A stretch of 20,235 bases of DNA from JAXGQD01 sp964574395. Its GTDB lineage: Bacteria; Bacillota; Clostridia; Saccharofermentanales; Fastidiosipilaceae. Below are positions 13,862-20,235 of the stretch, in pieces. The notes beneath the pieces are model-generated. The model had not been told where the DNA came from and ran no database searches. It saw only the letters and a list, made by a program, of their open reading frames with translations. Both the position numbers and the translations under genes were made by a program. Each line of letters begins with the position of its first letter. Position 1 is the stretch's first letter. The DNA lies in the NCBI GenBank assembly GCA_964574395.1, contig CAZNNL010000037.1, positions 1-20,235 of the forward strand, in the 5' to 3' direction.

Positions 13862-15622
13862 ATGTCCATCCAAAAGGATTTTTTCGGTTCCAAAATTCAA
13901 TTATTTGTCTCATATTACAAACCATACAAGAAAATGTTAATCCTCGACTTAATTTGTGCATTAGGAATAGCCCTGATTGCACTGTCGTTTCCCTTGTTAT
14001 CGCGATATGGTTTAAGTGTGCTTTTGCCAAACAAACAATATCTACACTTCGCCTACCTCATGATTGGCCTGCTACTACTTTACGCCCTAAGCTCCGCTCT
14101 CCAGTTCGTCGTGTCCTATTGGGGGCATCTCATGGGTGTGCGCATGGAGGCAGACTTACGCAGGGATTTATTCTCGCATCTTCAGACACTCCCCTTTAGT
14201 TTTTTCGATAGTACGCGAACCGGTCACCTCATGAGCCGTATCATCTCAGATTTGTTCGAAATCACCGAGCTAGCGCATCACGGACCTGAAGATTTATTTA
14301 TCGCTTTAGTCACACTTAGCGGTTCCTTTGTAGCTATGCTTTTCATGCGCTGGGAGTTGGCTTTGCTCTTACTGACCATGGTGCCCTTTATCGTTTGGCT
14401 AAGTTTAAGCTCGCGCAAAGCCATGGCTAAAAGCTCCAAAAACGTCAAAGTTAACACGGCTGCTATTAATGCAGATTTAGAAAATTCAATCTCTGGTGTG
14501 CGGGTGGCAAAAGCGTTCACTAATGAAGCCTACGAAATCGAAAAGTTCGAAGAAGGAAATCAGCATTACCGCGAAGCGAAGAAGGATTTCTATAGGTCTA
14601 TGGCGCGTTTTGCCGCAGGGATGGACTTTATGACCGCCCTACTCAATCTCGCTGTCATCGCCGTCGGTGCCTACTTCATCGTAAATGGCCAAATGAATCT
14701 AACGGACATGCTGACATTCACGCTTTACGTAAATGTTTTTCTAACTCCTATCCGTAAGCTGGTCGCGTTCTTCGAGCAGTACACAAATGGCATGGCTGGA
14801 TTTGAGCGCTTCATAGAGTTGATGCAAATCAAGTCCGACATCACGGACAAAGATGGGGCTATCGAACTACAAAATCCAAAGGGGCACATTACCTTCGACG
14901 AAGTAAGTTTTTCATACAATGAAGACAAAGCCGTTTTGGACCATATCAATTTAGACATTCCTGCTGGCAAAACCATCGCCGTGGTCGGCCCTTCCGGTGG
15001 TGGTAAAACAACCCTTTGCCAACTCATTCCCCGCTTTTATGAAGTAAGCAGCGGCAGAATCCTCATTGACGGACACGATATCCGTGACCTCAGCATCAAA
15101 TCGCTGAGACAAAATATTGGTATCGTTCAGCAAGACGTGTTTCTTTTTGCCGCTAGTATTAAAGAAAACATACGTTATGGACTTGTCGAAGCAAGCGACG
15201 AAGAAATCATTGCGGCTGCCAAACAAGCTGCCGTTCATGACTTTATTATGAGTCTGCCTGACGGCTACGACACGCTGGTTGGGGAGCGCGGCACCACACT
15301 TTCCGGTGGGCAAAAACAACGCATTTCCATCGCCCGTCTTTTTCTGAAAAACCCGCCCATTCTCATCTTGGACGAAGCCACCTCTGCTCTTGACACCGCG
15401 ACTGAATATCTCATCCAAGCCTCACTGGAGCGTCTCTCGCGTGGTCGCACCTCCCTCATCATAGCGCACCGTCTCTCAACCATTAAGAATGCTGACGAGA
15501 TTATTTACGTTGACGAAGAAGGCATCCGCGAGCAAGGTCCTCACGACGCGTTATTGGCTTTGAACGGTAAGTATGCTGAACTTTATCATGCTCAGTTTAG
15601 CCAGCTTGGTCTAGCGGACTAA
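13862..15622 (+). CDS. ABC exporter half-transporter (permease fused to ATPase)
   Basis: A 586-residue protein with a six-helix type-1 exporter membrane domain (about residues 1-320) followed by a nucleotide-binding domain. Walker A is GPSGGGKTT (376-384), the Q-loop IVQQD, the signature LSGGQKQR (480-487), Walker B LILDEA (501-506) with Glu505, and the H-loop His536. The family exports drugs, lipids or peptides; a homodimer is the simplest functional form since no second half-transporter is adjacent. No peptidase or bacteriocin-type domain is present. The ribosome site is weak (GAAAGTG before ATG), and the 59-bp gap to the divergent yigZ-like gene leaves room for only compact promoters. Confidence 0.92.
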   Translation: MSIQKDFFGSKIQLFVSYYKPYKKMLILDLICALGIALIALSFPLLSRYGLSVLLPNKQYLHFAYLMIGLLLLYALSSALQFVVSYWGHLMGVRMEADLRRDLFSHLQTLPFSFFDSTRTGHLMSRIISDLFEITELAHHGPEDLFIALVTLSGSFVAMLFMRWELALLLLTMVPFIVWLSLSSRKAMAKSSKNVKVNTAAINADLENSISGVRVAKAFTNEAYEIEKFEEGNQHYREAKKDFYRSMARFAAGMDFMTALLNLAVIAVGAYFIVNGQMNLTDMLTFTLYVNVFLTPIRKLVAFFEQYTNGMAGFERFIELMQIKSDITDKDGAIELQNPKGHITFDEVSFSYNEDKAVLDHINLDIPAGKTIAVVGPSGGGKTTLCQLIPRFYEVSSGRILIDGHDIRDLSIKSLRQNIGIVQQDVFLFAASIKENIRYGLVEASDEEIIAAAKQAAVHDFIMSLPDGYDTLVGERGTTLSGGQKQRISIARLFLKNPPILILDEATSALDTATEYLIQASLERLSRGRTSLIIAHRLSTIKNADEIIYVDEEGIREQGPHDALLALNGKYAELYHAQFSQLGLAD

Positions 15623-15647
15623 TTGATTTCGGTTTTCAGCGAATCAA
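15623..15647. repeat. Hairpin between convergent ABC exporter and lon genes
   Basis: TTGATTTCG (15623-15631) pairs with CGAATCAA (15640-15647) with one bulged T; the loop contains the lon stop codon. There is no U-run on either side, so it is not a classical terminator, but it occupies the whole 13-bp gap between the two genes. Confidence 0.45.
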
Positions 15648-18038
15648 CGCCTTTTCAAACACGTCTTCTGCATTATCGACAGGGAAAATTTGAATTGTCT
15701 TTTTAACAGAATTGGGAAGCTCATCCAAATCTGCGACATTGTCCCTGGGAATAAGTGCTTTCGTAATTCCCGCACGTTGTGCGGCAATCAGCTTCTCTTT
15801 CAATCCGCCAATTTTCAAGACACGACCACGGATGGTGATTTCTCCCGTCATGGCTATGTCGTGGCGAACTGGTACATGGGCTAAGGCTGAATAAAGTGCC
15901 GTAGCCAAGGTAATACCAGCTGATGGGCCATCTTTGGGCGTTGCGCCTTCAGGTACATGGACATGTATGTCGACTTTATTTAAGAAATCATCCTCTAAGC
16001 CGATTTCCTCACTCTTGGTGCGGATGAACGCTAGGGCTACTTTGGCTGACTCCTGCATAACCTGGCCAAGGTGTCCTGTTAGTTCAAGTTTTCCAGAGCC
16101 AGGAACCGCAGCTACCTCAATAGTTAGTGTTTCGCCGCCAACGCTTGTCCAAGCAAGTCCGGTCGCTTGACCAATGCGATCGACTTTGTCGGTTTTGTCG
16201 TAATGGTAACGCGGTTTACCTAGGTAGTGTATAATTTCGTCTCTTTTGATGCGGACCGGCAAAGACACTGTAATGCCTTCTTCACTTTCTTCTTGCTCGC
16301 TAATTTCAAGAGCGAGTCGACGGCAGACTTTTGCCAGCATTTGTTCGAGTTGACGTACACCCGCTTCTCTTGTGTATTCGCGAATAATCGCCATTAAGCC
16401 AACTTTGAGCAAACTTGCTTCTTTGCGAGAAACAACATTAGTTGCCATTTGTTTTGGCCAGAGATGTAGCTTGGCAATATTGTATTTTTCCTCTTCTGTA
16501 TAGCCGTTTAGTTCAATGACTTCCATGCGGTCTAAAAGTGCAAGCGGAATGGATTCCTGTGAATTGGCCGTCGTAAGGAACAAGACATTGGACAGGTCGT
16601 AATCTAGCTCGAGATAGTGGTCGTGAAAGGCTTTGTTTTGCTCCGGGTCCAACACCTCTAGTAACGCAGATGACGGGTCGCCATGATAGTCTTTTCCAAG
16701 CTTGTCTACTTCATCGAGCAATATCAAGGGGTTGTCAACCTTAGCTGTTTTGATGGCGTTGATGACGCGTCCTGGCAAAGCCCCAACATATGTACGGCGA
16801 TGACCGCGGATATCAGCCTCATCGCGTACGCCACCCAAGGACATGCGGACATAAGGTCTTCCTAGGGCCTTAGCAATCGACATGGCGATGGAAGTTTTGC
16901 CAACACCTGGAGGACCTACCAAACATAGAATAGGTGCTTTGGTATCGACAACCTCATGCTGCATTTGACGAGCACGAATCGCCAAGTACTCGAGCAAGCG
17001 CTCCTTAACCTTTTCGAGACCATAATGATCTAAGTCGAGCTGCTTACGTGCTTGTGGGATATTCAAATTTTCTTCTGTTTTCTTACCCCAAGGCAATTCA
17101 AAAACCAGGTCCAAATAATTGCGCGTTACGGCAGCATCCGGATAGGATGGCGGCAATTTGCTATACTTTTGGATTTCCTTGCGCAGCCGCTCTTTCGTAT
17201 CTTCGCTCGCGTTAATCTCATCCAAACGCTTCATGTACTGCGCTACTTCTGTTTCAGCGCCTTCGGCTTCACCAAGCTCTTCATGGATGACTTTTAGCTG
17301 TTCGCGCAAGTAGTATTCTTTTTGACCTTCATCAATCGCTTCTCGAACCTTGTCTTCTAACTCAAGGGTAAACCCCGCAAGTTGGCTTTCTTTTTCCATT
17401 AACACCAACATGTTGTAAAGACGCTTTAGAGAAGATTTTTCGGTAAGGATGCTCAGCATTTCATTGAAATCTAAATCAATATTAGTAGCAACAATATCAA
17501 CCACATCCGAGGGTTCACTAATCTGCAAAAGCGAAATAACCATATCCGAACCAGGACGATTCGTTATTTGAATCAGGTTTTGAAAACGCTTCACAATCGC
17601 ACGTCTGCATGCCTCCGCTTCTAATTGTGCGTTAGAATCAAGCTCCGTCTCCGTTATTGGCCTACACTTTGCTCTGAAATAAGGTTTTTCTTTTTCAAAC
17701 TCGATTATTTCACAGCGTATTAATGCTTCAGCACGCACACGTAAGTTTTCAACCTGAGCAGAATCAACAACGTCGATGATTGAGCACAAACAAGCAACCT
17801 GCGTAAGATCAGCCGCCTTAGGATGCTCAATATCGGGATTCAATTGTGGTGCAAGTAAAATCAAACGACGTTCCTTAAGCGCAGCATGTACCGCAGCCGT
17901 TGACATTAATCGGCTCACTTCGAACCCCACCGATACTTTTGGCAAAACCACCAAACCCCGCATCGGAATCAGCGGAAGACTAATCTCTCCCTCATCTGTC
18001 ACTTGTCTCAATATTTCGTTGGTATTAAATTCGACCAT
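15636..18038 (-). CDS. lon: ATP-dependent serine protease Lon
   Basis: Lon (endopeptidase La) degrades misfolded and short-lived regulatory proteins in the cytoplasm. At 800 residues it has the full A-type layout: N-terminal substrate-recognition domain (about 18-210), coiled linker, AAA+ module with Walker A GPPGVGKT (375-382) and Walker B LILLDEVD (438-445), sensor segment LFLTTAN, and C-terminal protease domain. The catalytic dyad is Ser706 in PKDGPSAG and Lys749 in GGLKEKL, 43 residues apart as in the family. ATG at 18038 is preceded by GGGGGA. An extended -10 promoter lies about 27 bases upstream; no CIRCE or CtsR operator was seen. It is monocistronic and convergent with the ABC exporter. 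Confidence 0.97.
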   Translation of the reverse strand: MVEFNTNEILRQVTDEGEISLPLIPMRGLVVLPKVSVGFEVSRLMSTAAVHAALKERRLILLAPQLNPDIEHPKAADLTQVACLCSIIDVVDSAQVENLRVRAEALIRCEIIEFEKEKPYFRAKCRPITETELDSNAQLEAEACRRAIVKRFQNLIQITNRPGSDMVISLLQISEPSDVVDIVATNIDLDFNEMLSILTEKSSLKRLYNMLVLMEKESQLAGFTLELEDKVREAIDEGQKEYYLREQLKVIHEELGEAEGAETEVAQYMKRLDEINASEDTKERLRKEIQKYSKLPPSYPDAAVTRNYLDLVFELPWGKKTEENLNIPQARKQLDLDHYGLEKVKERLLEYLAIRARQMQHEVVDTKAPILCLVGPPGVGKTSIAMSIAKALGRPYVRMSLGGVRDEADIRGHRRTYVGALPGRVINAIKTAKVDNPLILLDEVDKLGKDYHGDPSSALLEVLDPEQNKAFHDHYLELDYDLSNVLFLTTANSQESIPLALLDRMEVIELNGYTEEEKYNIAKLHLWPKQMATNVVSRKEASLLKVGLMAIIREYTREAGVRQLEQMLAKVCRRLALEISEQEESEEGITVSLPVRIKRDEIIHYLGKPRYHYDKTDKVDRIGQATGLAWTSVGGETLTIEVAAVPGSGKLELTGHLGQVMQESAKVALAFIRTKSEEIGLEDDFLNKVDIHVHVPEGATPKDGPSAGITLATALYSALAHVPVRHDIAMTGEITIRGRVLKIGGLKEKLIAAQRAGITKALIPRDNVADLDELPNSVKKTIQIFPVDNAEDVFEKALIR

Positions 18039-18064
18039 GCTAGTCCCCCGTTTCTAATCATTCA

Positions 18065-18073
18065 ATTATATCA
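18065..18073 (-). promoter_or_regulatory. Extended -10 promoter of lon
   Basis: On the minus strand TGATATAAT (perfect TATAAT at 18065-18070 with TG one base before). No clear -35 is found at 16-18 bases, which an extended -10 can tolerate. The predicted start leaves a leader of about 20 bases. Confidence 0.6.
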
Positions 18074-18179
18074 AACAATAGTAGCAGAAGATTTTAGTAT
18101 TATTATTCAATTCTTTTTTGTTTGTGTTGCGTCGTTTGTGGTTTTGGGTGCTTCCTTTAGTTTAAAGTTGGCTTAGTTT

Positions 18180-18233
18180 GGACAGAAATGTCTCTCTCGT
18201 AGCGTTGTCTCTACGACAGCGTCAAAACTATCC
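18180..18233. repeat. ~54-bp imperfect palindrome, copy B of the dispersed element
   Basis: The ends GGACAGAAATGTC and (reverse complement) GGATAGTTTTGAC pair; inside, CTCTCGTAGCG faces CTACGACAGCG. Reverse-complemented, it aligns along its whole length with 138-190. It lies between the lon promoter and the FMN-binding protein gene. No coding potential. Confidence 0.6.
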
Positions 18234-18285
18234 ACTAGCCGGCAAATAAAATCAACAAACTAATTAGATATATTCACACTATTCA

Positions 18286-18314
18286 TTGAATGATAAGATA
18301 TACATTATTATTAC
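18286..18314 (+). promoter_or_regulatory. Weak candidate promoter for the FMN-binding protein gene
   Basis: TTGAAT (18286-18291), a 17-base spacer and TATTAC (18309-18314) match at 4/6 each, about 20 bases before the start codon. AT-rich surroundings allow other choices. Confidence 0.3.
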
Positions 18315-18334
18315 ATACTAGAAAGGTATACTAT

Positions 18335-18706
18335 ATGTTCAGTGAAAAATTTTTAGAAGTGCTTAAGCACGAAGGCGTTGTATCTATAACCTCATGGGCC
18401 AATAACATAGCACATGTTACCTGTACTTGGAATTCTTATTTAGTGATTAAAGATGATCGTATTCTCATTCCAGCAGCTGGAATGACCTCGACCGAAAATG
18501 ATGTTCTGGTTAACCCAGAAATAATACTTACTTTAGGGTCCAGAGATGTTGAAGGTTACAATAACTATCAAGGGACTGGCTTCAGGATCGAAGGCACTGC
18601 CCGGTTTATCGGCGAAGGGGATGAATACGATGAAATGTTTGGCAAATTCCCCTTCTTAAAGCGTGTTTTGGAAGTTAAGGTTAATAGTAGCAAACAATTA
18701 TTGTGA
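18335..18706 (+). CDS. PNPOx-like FMN-binding split-barrel protein
   Basis: A 123-residue protein of the pyridoxamine 5'-phosphate oxidase-like superfamily. The pattern FLEVLKHEGVVSITSW, HVTCTWNSYLVI, ILIPAAGMTSTENDV, LTLGSRDVEG and GTGFRIEGTARF covers the six-stranded FMN barrel. Such small members usually dimerise and bind FMN; the reaction is unknown. ATG at 18335 was chosen over an upstream in-frame ATG at 18290 because GAAAGG lies 8 bases before it, the upstream extension is unlike the family, and the family starts MFSEKF-like. It has an isolated position between lon and a surface-protein gene. Confidence 0.85.
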   Translation: MFSEKFLEVLKHEGVVSITSWANNIAHVTCTWNSYLVIKDDRILIPAAGMTSTENDVLVNPEIILTLGSRDVEGYNNYQGTGFRIEGTARFIGEGDEYDEMFGKFPFLKRVLEVKVNSSKQLL

Positions 18707-18757
18707 TAATTTCCTAATCTTTGCCTATCTCTAATAAAGAAAAATAATACTCATTCT

Positions 18758-18792
18758 AAAAGGACGACTGCATTGTCTGCAATCGTCCTTTC
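18758..18792. terminator. Strong bidirectional terminator between convergent genes
   Basis: AAAGGACGA (18759-18767) and TCGTCCTTT (18783-18791) form a 9-bp stem, extended inside by a TGCA/TGCA pairing, with a 5-base loop. It is flanked by TTTCGCTTTCTT on the plus strand and TTTTAG on the minus strand. It serves the FMN-binding gene and the surface-protein gene. Confidence 0.85.
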
Positions 18793-18823
18793 GCTTTCTT
18801 ACTGCTACTGCAGCACCATTTTA

Positions 18824-20235
18824 CTAACCTTTGAACCTCCTGCGCTTAATGTAGATTCCGCTAAAGCCAAGTGCTACTACGATTAGTGCCAAGGATGAAT
18901 TCGTTTCCCCTTGCTCACCAGTACGTGGTATGGCCTTTTTCTCTGTTGCTTTCGTTGTTTCTGTAGGTTTTGTCGTTGTTGTCGGGCTCGGAGTTACCGT
19001 TGGTTCTGGTGTTGGCTCCGGAGTCGGTTCTGGCTGCTTTTCTGCTGTTATAGTCACGTCATCATCGTCTGTTGGAGGTTTCAACCATTCAGGAGGAGTA
19101 CCTGTTGCTGTTGCTTTATTATAAATAGTTCCCTTCTCGAAATCTACTTTTGTTGTGATATAACTTGCTGTTCCTTTGGTGGATTCACCAGGCTGTAGAA
19201 CAGTTTTATCAAGTTTTATCGTTTCAAACATGGGGTCATTAACGACCACATTGCTTAAAGTAACATTTCCGGTGTTCGTAATTGTAAAGGTGTATATTAT
19301 TTCTTCATTCAGGCCGTACACTTTTTTGTTTGCTTCTTTTATTAGCTCAATCGAAGTGTAGAAGTAGGTATTCGTTACCGACATCCCCTCTACCACGGAC
19401 TGATAATTCGAGGGAACTTCTGCTTCTTTTACAGTATAGGTATAAGCTCTGCCCTCATTGTCTGTGCTTGGTAAGTCAGACCAAGTATAGGTAAACTTAG
19501 GTGCAGTTCCTGTTACTTCATAGGCCTTTTCTACCAATTCTTCAGCCCCATTCTCGACCTGTCTATACAGTTCAAGTTTGACAGCTACGTGATCCGCTTC
19601 TGGTCCACCTACCCAAGTCTTGCTTGCAACGATTTCCGTTGGCTCTACAACGTAGGTATTGGTGAAGTCATTTCCGTCTTGTTCAGATGTGAAGCGTTCG
19701 TCTACTTCTTCTGTAATGGTGTAAACAATGGCTGTGCCGTCGGGTTTTGTTTCTGGCAAATTAGTCCATTTGATTTCATTTTCGCCATGCTTAAGTGTTA
19801 GGGGTTCAACTTCAGCACCCGCTACATACTCACCATCTACCCACTCACCTAGATAGAGTGCAGTTTCCCCATCAGCCAAGAGTGTAAAGACTGCTTCTGC
19901 TTCTATGGCTGTTCCGCCTACCCAGGTCTTGGTACCAACTACTTCTGTTGGATCAATGACGTAGGTATTGGTGAACTCATTTTCTGTTAGAACCGAAGTA
20001 AAGCCATCTACTGTTTCTTCAATGGTGTAGGTGATTTTATTACCTTCTAGATCCGTTTCTGGTAAATTCTCAAACGCAATGTCTTGAGTCGTAGCACTAT
20101 AAGTCAAGATGATTGGCTCAACAAGTTCAACTTCTGGCAAGCTACCGTCAATTGCATATTGTCTAACATGAACGGCTGCTTCACCATTGGCTAGTAGTTT
20201 AAATGTTGCTTCCTTGCCCGCATTAGCACCACCTA
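18824..20235 (-). CDS. Cell-wall-anchored Cna_B-repeat surface protein (C-terminal part, runs off right edge)
   Basis: About 470 C-terminal residues of a large adhesin; the frame stays open to the window end, so the true start is outside, and the TTG codon near 20140 is internal. Three Cna_B units are visible. They share KTWVGG at the start, LPET/LPST with YTI or YTV and Glu in the middle, and NTY at the end. The Lys, Glu and Asn are positioned as for intramolecular isopeptide bonds, which stiffen such stalks. A DUF11-like domain follows (YTFTITNTGNVTLSNVVV), then a Pro/Thr/Glu-rich stalk and the sortase signal IPRTG, a 15-residue hydrophobic stretch and KRRRFKG. Likely exported, sortase-linked to peptidoglycan and used in attachment. 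Confidence 0.9.
   Translation of the reverse strand, partial: GGANAGKEATFKLLANGEAAVHVRQYAIDGSLPEVELVEPIILTYSATTQDIAFENLPETDLEGNKITYTIEETVDGFTSVLTENEFTNTYVIDPTEVVGTKTWVGGTAIEAEAVFTLLADGETALYLGEWVDGEYVAGAEVEPLTLKHGENEIKWTNLPETKPDGTAIVYTITEEVDERFTSEQDGNDFTNTYVVEPTEIVASKTWVGGPEADHVAVKLELYRQVENGAEELVEKAYEVTGTAPKFTYTWSDLPSTDNEGRAYTYTVKEAEVPSNYQSVVEGMSVTNTYFYTSIELIKEANKKVYGLNEEIIYTFTITNTGNVTLSNVVVNDPMFETIKLDKTVLQPGESTKGTASYITTKVDFEKGTIYNKATATGTPPEWLKPPTDDDDVTITAEKQPEPTPEPTPEPTVTPSPTTTTKPTETTKATEKKAIPRTGEQGETNSSLALIVVALGFSGIYIKRRRFKG
19609..20235 (-). repeat. Direct DNA repeats encoding Cna_B domains
   Basis: CGTAGGTATTGGTGAA recurs at 19651 and 19960, a period of 309 bases (103 codons); the unit start CCTACCCA-like recurs near 19609 and 19918 and begins again at the window end. 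A more diverged unit lies 288 bases before the first. Expansion or recombination between units is plausible. Confidence 0.75.

Noticed and set aside
20138..20140. Start codon of the surface protein inside the window
   Set aside because: The frame continues upstream without stop to the window edge and encodes the rest of a Cna_B unit, so the gene begins outside.

Overview
The window looks like a chromosomal stretch from a low-to-mid GC Firmicute, most likely a member of the Clostridia. The reasons are a type A (not Bacillus-type B) RNase P RNA at the left edge, strong AGGAGG-type ribosome binding sites, frequent TTG/GTG starts, a lipoprotein-anchored substrate-binding protein, DUF1836 and DUF368 proteins, and a sortase-anchored Cna_B surface protein. 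No species can be named from sequence alone.

Layout, left to right. (1) 1-105: the 5' part of rnpB on the minus strand, with its promoter, next to a ~53-bp palindrome. (2) 231-2748, minus: malQ (4-alpha-glucanotransferase) and a DUF368/PopT undecaprenyl-phosphate translocase. (3) 2991-7830, plus: a complete livKHMGF branched-chain amino acid ABC importer, with a hairpin between the binding protein and the permeases. (4) 7968-8975, plus: an NAD-dependent epimerase/dehydratase-like SDR. Its 3' end is duplicated in tandem and the duplication merges into the terminator. (5) 9067-9813, minus: an SGNH hydrolase. (6) 9814-10254: an intergenic region with two divergent promoters sharing one dyad, then three tandem 65-bp hairpin-forming repeats, leading into a DUF1836 regulator-like gene (10255-10797, plus). 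(7) 10905-13802, minus: a four-gene operon of yigZ/yvyE-like gene, NYN-LOTUS RNA-binding/nuclease-like gene, fetA-like ATPase and fetB-like permease. (8) 13862-15622, plus: an ABC exporter half-transporter, convergent with lon (15636-18038, minus). (9) 18039-18334: intergenic, with the lon promoter and a second copy of the ~54-bp palindrome seen at the left edge. (10) 18335-18706, plus: an FMN-binding split-barrel (PNPOx-like) protein. (11) 18824 to the right edge, minus: the C-terminal part of a cell-wall-anchored adhesin with Cna_B repeats, a DUF11-like domain, a Pro/Thr-rich stalk and an IPRTG sorting signal.

Most genes are ordinary housekeeping or transport functions. The least explained material is non-coding. 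One item is the three-unit palindromic array in front of the DUF1836 gene. The other is a pair of ~54-bp palindromes about 18 kb apart. Both families start with a GGACA-type tip, pair end to end, and differ in their centres, so they may be relatives of one hairpin-element family. No CRISPR array, tRNA, complete insertion sequence or phage gene was seen.
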